Assembly (NCBI GenBank): GCA_902530685.1
Contig: CACAAZ010000007.1
Span: 1 to 53,236, forward strand
DNA length: 53,236 nt
Source of the DNA: an uncultured Alphaproteobacteria bacterium
Lineage (GTDB): Bacteria; Pseudomonadota; Alphaproteobacteria; HIMB59; GCA-002718135
Direction: 5' to 3'
Within the stretch, counting starts at the first letter, position 1. Every line of letters starts with the position of its first letter. A model generated the notes under the pieces. It had not been told where the DNA came from. It made no database searches and was given only the letters and a program-made list of their open reading frames with translations. Positions 19,956 to 30,249 of this stretch are shown here, in pieces. The position numbers and the translations under genes were made by a program.

Positions 19956-20857
19956 TGTTTTACCAAATATAATTCATTTACAAATTTTAGATATTTATTA
20001 ATCTCTTCTAATGATTGGGTGAATTTTATTTTATAATTATTAATAGCTTTAAAGTTATCTAGTGCTTTTCTAATATTTTTATTATCTAAATTTTTACTAA
20101 TTTTGCTTAAAGCTAAAATTTCATTATTTGTAATAGTATTTTCTGATGAGGGAGATATATTTAAATAAGGTAATAAAAATTTACTTATTAATGAGTCTTC
20201 TTTTTTTATAATATTTTCTTTTAAAAATAAATTTGTTTCACTATTAAATATATTTTTTAGATTTTTGAATCCTTTGAAAGGGTCTTGTTTAAGCAACAAA
20301 ATTTTTTCAAAAATGGGTAATTTCTTTTCATTAGAAATAGTTTTTAAATACTGAAGCTCTTGATCAAAATTGATATTATTTTCATATTTAATTAAAATTA
20401 AATTTATAACTTCATTTCTTCCTTCGTATATTATACTTGGCTGATCGTTATTATTTTTATTTGTTAAATTATTATTGTTTCTAAAGTTTTCAATCTCTTT
20501 AGATAGAAGGTTAAAATTATTGTTTAAAATATTAATATTTTCACTAATTTTTAAAATATCATTTTTTATTTTTTTATCATCAGAAAATTTTAAAAGATTT
20601 TGAATTTTTGCAATTGTTGATCTCGTAAGCTTAAGTTCCTCAGACAAATTTTTTATTAAATTAAGATTTTTATTAACATCATTTTGTAAATTGTTTTGTA
20701 TTAAGGAATTATTTTGAGAAAGCTTAGTTTCATTCTGATAATTAATTAGAAAAACATATAAAAGTCCAATTAGACAAATTAGCAGAATAAAACTAACTGA
20801 AAATTTAGAAAATAGGTAGAGTTTTTCATAAATTTTTTTCATAGGTTTTTTTAACAC
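19952..20857 (-). CDS. Mic60/mitofilin-like (HemX-like) single-TM coiled-coil protein
   Basis: N-terminal TM (FSVSFILLICLIGLLYVFL), long Asn/Lys-rich coiled coil, overlaps hemY start; gene position as in alphaproteobacterial mic60-hemY. GTG 20857 or ATG 20842 start. Confidence 0.6.
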   Translation of the reverse strand: MLKKPMKKIYEKLYLFSKFSVSFILLICLIGLLYVFLINYQNETKLSQNNSLIQNNLQNDVNKNLNLIKNLSEELKLTRSTIAKIQNLLKFSDDKKIKNDILKISENINILNNNFNLLSKEIENFRNNNNLTNKNNNDQPSIIYEGRNEVINLILIKYENNINFDQELQYLKTISNEKKLPIFEKILLLKQDPFKGFKNLKNIFNSETNLFLKENIIKKEDSLISKFLLPYLNISPSSENTITNNEILALSKISKNLDNKNIRKALDNFKAINNYKIKFTQSLEEINKYLKFVNELYLVKQ

Positions 20858-20902
20858 GATTAGATTGTTGTTTCACAGTAGAAAATATTGTACGGATCAA
20901 CT

Positions 20903-21913
20903 ATGCTAGTATTTGCAGCAGAAACTTCGTGCGACGAAACCTCAGTTTGTTTGATGAAAAATAAAAATATTGTGGATCATATTACATTTTCACAAGAAAT
21001 TCACAAAATACATGGTGGTGTGGTGCCCGAACTTGCATCACGGTCGCACTTAGAAAAAATTCAAGAAATTACTCAAAAGATTTTTAAAAAAAATAAAATT
21101 GAGCCCAAAAAAATTGATATTTTTACAGCTACATGTGGTCCTGGATTAATAGGCGCCCTTCTAGTTGGTTCCACATATGTGAAATCATTAGCATTAAATG
21201 TTAAAAGACCGTTTGTTCCAATGAATCATTTAGAAGGCCATATACTTTCAACAAGTTTTAATAATGAAATTAAATATCCACATTTAGTATTGCTTTTAAC
21301 AGGTGGGCATACACAGTTTTATTTAATGCAAAATAGTAAAGAAGTTGAATTACTTGGAGAAAGTGTTGACGATGCAATTGGGGAGGCTTTTGATAAAACA
21401 GCAAAACTCTTAGGCCTTGGCTACCCTGGTGGTTTTGAAATAGAAAATAGAGCTAACAAAGGAGATGAAAAATTTTTTTCTTTGCCAAAACCATTGATAA
21501 ATGACAAAAATTTAAATTTCTCTTTTTCAGGATTAAAAACTTATATTAATCTTTTGATTAAAAAAAGTGAAATTAATGATTTTTTTATAAATAATTTATG
21601 TGCATCATTTCAAAAGACTATTTCGGATATAATCGTTTCAAAAATTGAAGCTGGTATTAAAATTTTAAATGAAAGAAATATAAATATTAAAGCTCTCTCT
21701 GTTGTGGGAGGTGTGTCAAACAATAATTATATTAAGAAAAATATTAAAATTTTAATTGATAGAAAAAATATTGAACTTTATTATCCAATTAAAGAAATGA
21801 TGAGTGATAATTCTGCAATGATTGCATGGGCTTGCCTGAAAAACTATAATAATAGTAAAAACAATATTTTTTTTAAATGTGAACCAAGACTAAGAATTAA
21901 TAGAAATTTATGA
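20903..21913 (+). CDS. tsaD: tRNA N6-adenosine threonylcarbamoyltransferase TsaD
   Basis: MLVFAAETSCDETSVCLMK, HGGVVPELASRSHLE, NHLEGHILS, LTGGHTQFY. Confidence 0.97.
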   Translation: MLVFAAETSCDETSVCLMKNKNIVDHITFSQEIHKIHGGVVPELASRSHLEKIQEITQKIFKKNKIEPKKIDIFTATCGPGLIGALLVGSTYVKSLALNVKRPFVPMNHLEGHILSTSFNNEIKYPHLVLLLTGGHTQFYLMQNSKEVELLGESVDDAIGEAFDKTAKLLGLGYPGGFEIENRANKGDEKFFSLPKPLINDKNLNFSFSGLKTYINLLIKKSEINDFFINNLCASFQKTISDIIVSKIEAGIKILNERNINIKALSVVGGVSNNNYIKKNIKILIDRKNIELYYPIKEMMSDNSAMIAWACLKNYNNSKNNIFFKCEPRLRINRNL

Positions 21914-21930
21914 AGGTAGAAATATAATTA

Positions 21931-22335
21931 ATGAAGTATTGGTTACTTAAATCAGAGCCAGGAACATGGTCTTGGGATGATCAAGTAAAAGAAGGTGCAT
22001 CTATGTGGGATGGCGTTAGAAATTATCAGGCAAGAAATAACTTAAAGAAAATGAAAAAACATGATTTATGTTTTTTTTATCATAGTGTTTTAGAAAAATC
22101 TGTAATTGGAATCGTAAAAGTAGTTAAAGAATTCTATATTGACCCAACTGATAAAACAGGACGGTTTGTAGTAGTGGATGTCATAGCTGTTAAAAAATTG
22201 AAAAATGCAGTTTCTTTAAACCAAATAAAACAGAACAAAAATTTACAAGATATAGCCTTGATCAAACAAAGTAGATTGTCAGTAATGCCTCTTAAAAAGA
22301 CAGAATGGGACTTAATTATTAAAATGTCAAAATAA
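21931..22335 (+). CDS. EVE-domain protein
   Basis: MKYWLLKSEPGTWSWDDQVKEGASMWDGVRNYQARNNLK. Confidence 0.93.
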   Translation: MKYWLLKSEPGTWSWDDQVKEGASMWDGVRNYQARNNLKKMKKHDLCFFYHSVLEKSVIGIVKVVKEFYIDPTDKTGRFVVVDVIAVKKLKNAVSLNQIKQNKNLQDIALIKQSRLSVMPLKKTEWDLIIKMSK

Positions 22336-23241
22336 ATGGAAAAACAAATTTTTTGGATCACTTCGTATCCTAAAAGTGGAAATACTCTTTTAAGGTATAT
22401 GTTAATCGCACTTTTTTTTACTAATGATGGAAAATTTAAATTTGATATATCCAAATATATCTCACAGTTTGATCAAGCAATTATTGTAAAAAAAAATAAA
22501 AAAGTTTTTGGTGAAGATTATAACAAAATTGGAAATATAAATACTTTTTATAAATATATAGTTAAACTACAATCAAAGGAGATTTTAGGTTTTAAAAATG
22601 ATTTTATTTTCCTAAAAACTCATGCGGGATTATTTAAAATAGATGATAATCCATTTACTACAATTCATAATACTAGAGGATTTATCTATATTGTTAGAGA
22701 CCCAAGAGACGTTTGTATATCTAATGCAAAACATAATGGAATGTCATATGATGAAAGTATTAAAATGATGTTAAATGACAGTGCTTATATTGAGTGGATT
22801 CAAAAAAAAGAAGATATTGAATTTCTTAGTAATAAATTAGTACCTAAATCTCTAATGAGTAGTTGGGAAAAACATTTTTTATCTTGGACATTGGTAGATT
22901 GGAAAATCCCATTTCTAGTTTTAAGATATGAAGATTTAGTTTATGAAAAAAAAGAAACACTTAAAAAAATTATATTATTTTTTGAAAAAAATTATAATTT
23001 TAGTTTTAAAAATGCAGAGCAAAAAATATCCAACATTATAAAAACAACAGAATTTAATGTTTTTAAGAAATATGAAGAAAATAAGGGTTTTGCTGAGGCA
23101 TCTGTAAATAGTAAGTTTTTTTCTGTTGGTCAAAAGGATCAATGGAGGAAAAAGTTGAGTATTAATCAAATTAAAACAATTGAAAATAAGTTTAAGAAAA
23201 CAATGAAATCATTAAAATATAAGTTATCAGTTGAAGTTTAA
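22336..23241 (+). CDS. sulfotransferase
   Basis: FWITSYPKSGNTLLRYML (5'-PSB), YIVRDPRDVCISNAKHNG (3'-PB). Confidence 0.9.
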   Translation: MEKQIFWITSYPKSGNTLLRYMLIALFFTNDGKFKFDISKYISQFDQAIIVKKNKKVFGEDYNKIGNINTFYKYIVKLQSKEILGFKNDFIFLKTHAGLFKIDDNPFTTIHNTRGFIYIVRDPRDVCISNAKHNGMSYDESIKMMLNDSAYIEWIQKKEDIEFLSNKLVPKSLMSSWEKHFLSWTLVDWKIPFLVLRYEDLVYEKKETLKKIILFFEKNYNFSFKNAEQKISNIIKTTEFNVFKKYEENKGFAEASVNSKFFSVGQKDQWRKKLSINQIKTIENKFKKTMKSLKYKLSVEV

Positions 23242-23260
23242 ATGATTTCGAATTAATCTA

Positions 23261-25189
23261 ATGATGATGAAGATTAAAAATAAGTGGATTGAAGATGCAA
23301 AAATAAATAGGGAAACGTATATTTCGATGTATGAAGAATCAATTTTTGATAATGAAAATTTTTGGAAAAAACAAGCAGATAGAATTGATTGGATAAAAAA
23401 ATTTACTAAAATTAAGGAAGTCAAATATTCAAAAAAAAATGTAGATATTAAGTGGTACCAAGACGGAAACTTAAATGTATCATATAATTGTATAGACAGA
23501 CATGCCAAAAAAAATCCAGATAAGATAGCAATTATTTGGGAGGGTGACAGTCCTGATGACACTATAAAAATTACATATAAAGAATTATTAAATAATGTAT
23601 GTAAAACTGCAAATGTTTTAAAAAAAATAGGTGTCAAAAAAGGGGATAGAGTAACAATTTACTTAACAATGATACCTGAGCTTGCTTATGTTATGCTTGC
23701 TTGTGCAAGAATTGGTGCAGTTCACTCCATTATATTTGGTGGCTTTTCTGCTGAATCAATATCTGGAAGAATACAAGACTGCAATTCTGAATTTGTTGTT
23801 ACTGCTGATGAAGGGATCAGAGGTGGAAAAATAATACCACTTAAACAAACGACTGATATTGCTCTTGAAAAATGTCCTAGCGTAAAGAAATGTTTGGTAA
23901 TTAAAAGAACTAAAAATAAAGTTAGTATCAAGGAAGGCAGAGATATTTACTTAGATGAATTATTAGATGAAGTTAATGATTATTGTCAACCAGAAGTAAT
24001 GAATGCCGAAGACCCACTTTTTATATTGTACACATCTGGCTCAACTGGAAAGCCGAAAGGGGTGATGCATACAACTGGGGGTTATATTGTTTATGCATCT
24101 ATTACTCATGAATATATATTTAATTATAAAGACGGAGATATTTATTGGTGCACTGCCGATATAGGCTGGATAACTGGTCATAGTTATATAATTTATGGTC
24201 CGCTATCAAACAATGCAACGACACTTATGTTTGAAGGAGTTCCAAATTATCCAGATTTTTCAAGATTTTGGGAAATTATTGATAAGCATGATGTAAACAT
24301 TTTTTATACTGCGCCTACTGCTATAAGAGCACTAATGAGGGAGGGTGACGATTATGTAAAAAAAACAAATAGATCTAGCTTAAAACTTTTAGGTACTGTT
24401 GGAGAACCAATAAATCCCGAAGCTTGGAAATGGTATTTTGAAGTGCCAGGTAACTCTAATTGTCCTATTGTCGATACATGGTGGCAAACAGAAACTGGAG
24501 GAATATTAATTTCTCCTCAAACAGGTGCAATAGAACTTAAACCCGGTTCAGCCTCAAAACCTTTTTTTGGAATTGAGCCATGTATCGTAAATAAAGAAGG
24601 AGATGAACTAAGTGGAGAATGTGAAGGAATGCTCTGCTTGAAAAGATCTTGGCCTGGTCAAATGAGAACTGTTTATGGTGATCATAATAGATTTATTGAA
24701 ACATATTTTTCTCAATTTGATGGAAAATATTTTACAGGTGATGGGTGCAGAAGAGATAAAGATGGATATTATTGGATAACTGGTAGAGTAGATGATGTAA
24801 TAATTGTATCTGGACATAATTTAGGAACTGCTGAAATTGAGAGTGCTTTCGTATCACATCCAAAAGTAGCTGAGGCAGCAGTTGTAGGGTATCCTCACGA
24901 AATTAAAGGTAATGGTCTATATTGTTATATTACTTTAAATTCTAACACAAAGGTATCGGATGATTTAATTGTTGATTTAAAAAATACCATTCGTCAAAAA
25001 ATTGGACCAATAGCAAGTCCAGATTTTATTCACATAACCTCGGGACTCCCAAAGACAAGATCAGGTAAAATAATGAGAAGGATATTAAGAAAAATTGCAT
25101 GTAATGAGTATAAGGATTTAGGTGATACATCCACACTTGCTGATCCAAGTGTTGTTAATGATTTGATTGAAAATAGAAAAAATCGTTAA
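23261..25189 (+). CDS. acs: acetyl-CoA synthetase
   Basis: [65 protein letters not shown]. Confidence 0.97.
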   Translation: MMMKIKNKWIEDAKINRETYISMYEESIFDNENFWKKQADRIDWIKKFTKIKEVKYSKKNVDIKWYQDGNLNVSYNCIDRHAKKNPDKIAIIWEGDSPDDTIKITYKELLNNVCKTANVLKKIGVKKGDRVTIYLTMIPELAYVMLACARIGAVHSIIFGGFSAESISGRIQDCNSEFVVTADEGIRGGKIIPLKQTTDIALEKCPSVKKCLVIKRTKNKVSIKEGRDIYLDELLDEVNDYCQPEVMNAEDPLFILYTSGSTGKPKGVMHTTGGYIVYASITHEYIFNYKDGDIYWCTADIGWITGHSYIIYGPLSNNATTLMFEGVPNYPDFSRFWEIIDKHDVNIFYTAPTAIRALMREGDDYVKKTNRSSLKLLGTVGEPINPEAWKWYFEVPGNSNCPIVDTWWQTETGGILISPQTGAIELKPGSASKPFFGIEPCIVNKEGDELSGECEGMLCLKRSWPGQMRTVYGDHNRFIETYFSQFDGKYFTGDGCRRDKDGYYWITGRVDDVIIVSGHNLGTAEIESAFVSHPKVAEAAVVGYPHEIKGNGLYCYITLNSNTKVSDDLIVDLKNTIRQKIGPIASPDFIHITSGLPKTRSGKIMRRILRKIACNEYKDLGDTSTLADPSVVNDLIENRKNR

Positions 25190-25741
25190 TTATCTTGGCT
25201 CCCAATGTTTCAAACATCTGGGTTCGTAGATATTTGAAGCACCTACTTTTGTTCTTTCTCCACCCTCAGTTTTTCTAAATGTTTTAGTTGCTTCAATGCC
25301 ACAAACATTACAGAATCCATATATTTTCAAAATTTTATCAGAGAGACCTAATAGCATCGAAGATGTTTCCCAAGGCTTCCCTCTAGAGTCCTGATCTAAA
25401 CCTGCACATACAACATCAATACCTTGATTTAAGATATTCTCAACATTGGTAATTGTATCTTTTGTGTCCATAAATTGAATTTCATCTAAAAAAACAACAT
25501 CAACTTTATTTTTCTTAAATTCAAATTCTTCCAAAGCAGTTTTCCAATTAATCATAGGATAGCAATCATGACTAAGGTCATTATGAGTAATAATTTTTTG
25601 GTTAGAATATCTATTATCTATATTTGGCTTCATTACTATTATTTTTTTGTCTTGGTGTTTAGCCCATAATATTCTTTTTAATAATTCACTAGTTTTGCCA
25701 GCAAACATAGCGCCAACTATTGTTTCTAATTTTCCTCTCAT
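25190..25741 (-). CDS. tdk: thymidine kinase
   Basis: GAMFAGKTSELLKRI, DEIQFMD, CAGLDQDSRGKPW, CNVCG zinc site. Confidence 0.95.
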   Translation of the reverse strand: MRGKLETIVGAMFAGKTSELLKRILWAKHQDKKIIVMKPNIDNRYSNQKIITHNDLSHDCYPMINWKTALEEFEFKKNKVDVVFLDEIQFMDTKDTITNVENILNQGIDVVCAGLDQDSRGKPWETSSMLLGLSDKILKIYGFCNVCGIEATKTFRKTEGGERTKVGASNIYEPRCLKHWEPR

Positions 25742-25812
25742 AAATTAAAGTATTTCTTATTGTGTATATTATATTTAAAATTAAAAGTAAGTAATTAGAT
25801 TTATTATTTTTT

Positions 25813-27084
25813 ATGAATACAGGCTATAAACTTAGATTAATCGTACATAATATATTATATGATATCCAAAATCTCAAGATTACATTTGATACGGCTTTAA
25901 ATAAATATTTACATAAAAAGACAAGTAAACGCGATATTGCGTTTATCAATACTGTTTCACTTAATACAATGAGATACTTTTTTCATTCAAAAAAAATTTT
26001 GAAAAAATATGCCAGAAAAAAAACAAAGATACATGAAGAAATTTTACTATACTCAGCTATTACTCAAATTGTTTTTTTAAAATTTAAGGAATATGCTGTA
26101 ATAAATGAAACTGTAGAAATATCTAAAAAACTAAAGTTGTATCCTGGTTATATAAATGCTTGTTTAAGGAAAATATCTAAAGAAAAAGAAATATTAAAAA
26201 AGATACATATAGATTATTCTGAACTGCCATCATGGTTTAAAAAAAAGACAGAAAATTTGGATAAATTTCAAATTAAGTTATTTATAGATAATTTTTACAA
26301 AGAACCAGATATACACTTGGTTTTTAAAAGTAAAAAATATCTATCATCGTTTGAAAAAGATTTATTTATCACTTCTGAAAAATCAGGTTTTTTAGTAAAA
26401 AAACAAAGGATAGAGGAAATTGCATCTTTTAAAAGAGGCAATTGGTGGGTTCAAGATTTTTCATCTTCTTTCCCTTTAAATAATATAAATAATAAAATTA
26501 TAGCAAAAAAATGCCTTGATATGTGTGCTGCACCGGGTGGTAAATCATTTCAAATACTTTCAAGAAAAAAAAATGTAGTTCTAAATGATAAAAGTAAAAC
26601 AAGAATAATGACTCTTAAAGAGAATTTAACCAGATTAGCTTTTTATCCAACTATAACTAATTTTGATTTTAAGAAAATAAGTAAAAAAAATTTATATGAC
26701 TTTATAATAGTTGATGCTCCATGTTCAGCAGTTGGTACAATAAGAAAAAATCCAGAAATTTTTTATAGGAAAAAAGAACCAGATTTTAATGGATTAGTTA
26801 ATGTTCAAAGAGAAATGTTGGATGCAGCCTCTGAATTATTAAAAGATAATGGTATAATTTTATATATGGTTTGCTCTTTTTTAAAAATTGAAACCGTTGA
26901 CCAAATCAACATTTTTTTATCTAAACATAAACAGTTTAAATTAAGTAATTTTAGTCTTGAAATTAGTGATTATAATAATTTTCAGTTTATAGAAAATGAT
27001 CAAATGTTAATTTTACCTTCTCAATTAAATAAATATAATATTGATGGTTACTTTGCTGCTTATTTAAAAAAAGGAGTTAAATGA
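25813..27084 (+). CDS. rsmB: 16S rRNA m5C967 methyltransferase RsmB-like
   Basis: NusB-like N-terminus (KRDIAFINTV), CLDMCAAPGGKSFQI, VDAPCSAVGTIRKNPEI. Confidence 0.88.
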   Translation: MNTGYKLRLIVHNILYDIQNLKITFDTALNKYLHKKTSKRDIAFINTVSLNTMRYFFHSKKILKKYARKKTKIHEEILLYSAITQIVFLKFKEYAVINETVEISKKLKLYPGYINACLRKISKEKEILKKIHIDYSELPSWFKKKTENLDKFQIKLFIDNFYKEPDIHLVFKSKKYLSSFEKDLFITSEKSGFLVKKQRIEEIASFKRGNWWVQDFSSSFPLNNINNKIIAKKCLDMCAAPGGKSFQILSRKKNVVLNDKSKTRIMTLKENLTRLAFYPTITNFDFKKISKKNLYDFIIVDAPCSAVGTIRKNPEIFYRKKEPDFNGLVNVQREMLDAASELLKDNGIILYMVCSFLKIETVDQINIFLSKHKQFKLSNFSLEISDYNNFQFIENDQMLILPSQLNKYNIDGYFAAYLKKGVK

Positions 27085-28613
27085 ACTTAATTCAAAATAT
27101 ATTATTTGTTTATATTTCATCAAAATTTATTAGAATAAAGAATGAAGTTAATTTTAGTGATTTAAATTTTAGAAGGTTAGATTTTACAAATTATAAGCAA
27201 ATAAAGTCTTTTATCTTTAAAAAAAATTTTTATAAGATTAACAATAAGAATGTGACAACATTCGAGTTTTTAAACTATTCAAAAAATTTAGGTGGTAAAA
27301 TCGGGATAGGTTTATCAAGAAAGAATATTATTAATTGGTATTTTTATAATAAAAATAAATTATTTTATCCCTGGATAGATGATTTATCTTCAAGAAGATT
27401 AATAAATATTATTTATAACTATGACTTTATAACTTCCTCATCTAATAAAAATGAAATTAAAAATTTAAAAAAAATTACATTAATTCACATTCACAGAGTT
27501 CTAAAAGAGTTTGGATATAAAAGAATGAGTGAAATTTCATCTTATGATTTAATTGCTACCACTTTATCAAATCTAATTTTAAAAAAAAATATTGCTAATC
27601 ACGTGCCCTATATGGAGTCAATAATTACCAAACACATAGATAAACTTGGTATGCATAAATCGTACAATGTACTAGAACACGCAAAATACTTAAACAATCT
27701 ATGCGAACTAAAAAATATATTCCTGTACTTTAATTTTAAAATATCAAAAAAAATTGAGAATACTATAATTAGAATGAGCTCAATTTTAAATGAATATTTC
27801 CATTTAGATGGATCAATACCTCTGTTTAACGGTGCAAATAATAATTATACAAAAATTATATATAAGTCTCTAAATAAAGATGATTACCTTATTTCTAGAA
27901 CTTTTTCTTCAATAAATAATGGAATAGCTTTTTGTTCAGATAAAGATAAAAAATTATTTTTTGATGTGGTTCAGCCTAATAAAGAAAAAATTTCCAAAAA
28001 CTTAAGTGCTGGCACATTGTCTTTTGAGTTCAGTAGCATGGGTGAAAAAATTATAACTAACTGCGGAGCATCAGAGGGGCATGGTAAAAATCCTGAATAT
28101 CTAAGATATAGTGCTGCTCACTCTACTATTATTCTTCAAAATACTAATATTAGTGAGATAAAAGAAGAAAATCCTCATATAAAGTTTCCTCAATCAGTAA
28201 CCTTCCAATCAGATTCTTATTTAGGTTATAAAATTTATGAAGGGTCACACAATGGTTATCAAAGGAGGTTTAATCGTATAATAAAAAGAAAGCTTAAAAT
28301 TAGTGATAAGGACAATAAAATTTATGGTGAAGACTCTATAATATCTATTAAAAGTAATGAGTCTAAAATCATATACCATATTAGGTTTCATCTCACAGAT
28401 GGATTTGTTTTTAGTTTTACAAATAACAAAAAAAATATAATTCTAAGGTCAAGTTCTAAAAATATGTGGATTTTTAAAAGTGATGTAGAGCTTGAAGTTG
28501 AGGACAGCATCATAGTTGATAAGAATACGACAATACCTACAAAACAAATAGTTATAAAAGGTATAACTAATAAAAAGAAAGATACTAGAACATGGTCATT
28601 AGAAAAAATATGA
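27081..28613 (+). CDS. heparinase II/III family protein
   Basis: LDGSIPLFNGAN, NCGASEGHGKNPEYLRYSAAHSTIILQNTN, DGYRRRFNR-like core; located between rsmB and purH. Confidence 0.85.
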   Translation: MNLIQNILFVYISSKFIRIKNEVNFSDLNFRRLDFTNYKQIKSFIFKKNFYKINNKNVTTFEFLNYSKNLGGKIGIGLSRKNIINWYFYNKNKLFYPWIDDLSSRRLINIIYNYDFITSSSNKNEIKNLKKITLIHIHRVLKEFGYKRMSEISSYDLIATTLSNLILKKNIANHVPYMESIITKHIDKLGMHKSYNVLEHAKYLNNLCELKNIFLYFNFKISKKIENTIIRMSSILNEYFHLDGSIPLFNGANNNYTKIIYKSLNKDDYLISRTFSSINNGIAFCSDKDKKLFFDVVQPNKEKISKNLSAGTLSFEFSSMGEKIITNCGASEGHGKNPEYLRYSAAHSTIILQNTNISEIKEENPHIKFPQSVTFQSDSYLGYKIYEGSHNGYQRRFNRIIKRKLKISDKDNKIYGEDSIISIKSNESKIIYHIRFHLTDGFVFSFTNNKKNIILRSSSKNMWIFKSDVELEVEDSIIVDKNTTIPTKQIVIKGITNKKKDTRTWSLEKI

Positions 28614-30100
28614 ATATAAAATATGCCTTGATATCAGTTTATGATAAGTCTAATTTAGAAAATCTTTGTAAAAATTTAAAAAAAAACAATTATAAATTTA
28701 TTTCAACTGGTTCTACTTGTAAAAAAATTAAAAGTTTAGGTTTTGATTGTTTAGAAATTTCAAAATTAACAAAATTTAAAGAAATTTTAGATGGAAGAGT
28801 TAAAACACTTAATCACAAATTGTTTGGTTCAATACTTTTCAAAAGAGATGATAAAAAAAATTTAAGAGAATTCAAAAATTTAAAAATGCCGATGATTGAT
28901 ATCGTCATCGTAAATCTATATCCATTTAGTAAATTTATTAAACATAATGATAAAAGTAAAATATTGGAGATGATTGATATTGGCGGTCCAAGTTTAATAA
29001 GAGCATCAAGTAAAAATTTTAAATATATAACTACAATTTGTCATAAAAAATATTATAAAAGTCTGATAACTAATTTAAATAAAAATAATGGTGTAACTGA
29101 TTTGCTATTTAGAAAAAAAATGGCAGAAAAAACATTTGAACTAACATCTAAATATGACAGGATAATTTACAAATGGCTTTCAAATAGAGAAGATTCTAAA
29201 AAAACAAAACTTAGGTATGGTGAAAATCCTAGTCAAAAATCATATATTGAAAAAAATGGGTTACAATCAATTTTTGATTTACAAATTAACGGCAAACAAA
29301 TCAGCTATAATAATATTATAGATGTAGATAATGGTCTTAAATGTATAAGCGAGTTTGATGAACCAACTTGTATAATTGTAAAACATAATAATCCTTGTGG
29401 TGCAGGATGTTCAGTAAATTTAGAAACTGCATTTAAAAAAGCTTTTATGGCAGATAGTAAAAGTGCATTTGGAGGAATTGTTTTTTTTAATAGGAGGGTT
29501 TCTGCAAAACTTGCAGAATATCTATCAAAAATATTTTTAGAAGTTATTGTTGCGCCTAGTTTTGAAAATGAAGCTATCAAATTATTAAGTAAAAAAAAGA
29601 ATTTGATTTTGCTGGAAACTAATAAATTCAAAATTCCTAAAATAGAATTTAAGTCAACTTTATTTGGAACAATTTATCAAAGTATTGATAACATAAAAAT
29701 AAATAGAAAATTTTTTAAATTAGTTTCCCACAAAAAAGTTTCAAAAAAAATTCTAGATGATTTGATATTTTCTGCAAAAATAGCAAAACATTTAAAATCT
29801 AATGCAATAGTTCTATCAAAAAATAAACAAACTATAGGTTTAGGAGCTGGTCAAACAAACAGGTTTGATTCTTTGAATATAGCATTAAAAAGAAAAAAAG
29901 ATAATTTTGGTACTAAGGATTTTGTATGCGTTTCTGATGGATTTTTTCCATTCATAGATAGTTTAAAAATATTAAATAAAAACAAATGCAGGATTGTAGC
30001 GCAACCTTTTGGTTCAATTAATGATGATAAAAATATTGAATATGCAAATAGTAATAATATTTCATTATATTTTATGAAGAATAGGCTATTTAAACATTGA
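28610..30100 (+). CDS. purH: bifunctional AICAR formyltransferase/IMP cyclohydrolase PurH
   Basis: ALISVYDKSNLENL, STGSTCKKIK, LDGRVKTLNHK, LRYGENPSQKS, KHNNPCGAG. Confidence 0.96.
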   Translation: MNIKYALISVYDKSNLENLCKNLKKNNYKFISTGSTCKKIKSLGFDCLEISKLTKFKEILDGRVKTLNHKLFGSILFKRDDKKNLREFKNLKMPMIDIVIVNLYPFSKFIKHNDKSKILEMIDIGGPSLIRASSKNFKYITTICHKKYYKSLITNLNKNNGVTDLLFRKKMAEKTFELTSKYDRIIYKWLSNREDSKKTKLRYGENPSQKSYIEKNGLQSIFDLQINGKQISYNNIIDVDNGLKCISEFDEPTCIIVKHNNPCGAGCSVNLETAFKKAFMADSKSAFGGIVFFNRRVSAKLAEYLSKIFLEVIVAPSFENEAIKLLSKKKNLILLETNKFKIPKIEFKSTLFGTIYQSIDNIKINRKFFKLVSHKKVSKKILDDLIFSAKIAKHLKSNAIVLSKNKQTIGLGAGQTNRFDSLNIALKRKKDNFGTKDFVCVSDGFFPFIDSLKILNKNKCRIVAQPFGSINDDKNIEYANSNNISLYFMKNRLFKH

Positions 30101-30114
30101 AAAAAAATACAAAA

Positions 30115-30249
30115 ATGCCTGACTATCTTATGGATTTAATAAAAAAAAATCCAAAAATTGTTAGTGGAAGAAAAAACTTTGATGAATACCAAAATAAAAT
30201 TGTAGAAACTATAAATTTGATAAAAAAATATTTTAATAAAAAAAATTAA
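30115..30249 (+). CDS. small ORF downstream of purH (44 aa, unknown)
   Basis: ATG 30115: MPDYLMDLIKKNPKIVSGRKNFDEYQNKIVETINLIKKYFNKKN*; not in ORF track; overlaps end of the convergent gene by 4 nt. Confidence 0.3.
   Translation: MPDYLMDLIKKNPKIVSGRKNFDEYQNKIVETINLIKKYFNKKN

Noticed and set aside
25963-25978. Possible parS (TGTTTCACTTAATACA)
   Set aside because: Three mismatches to consensus and inside rsmB coding sequence; chance match likely in AT-rich DNA.
27081-28613. Heparinase-like gene as part of a polysaccharide utilisation locus
   Set aside because: It sits between rsmB and purH, a housekeeping arrangement seen in other alphaproteobacteria, without SusCD/TonB or other CAZyme genes.
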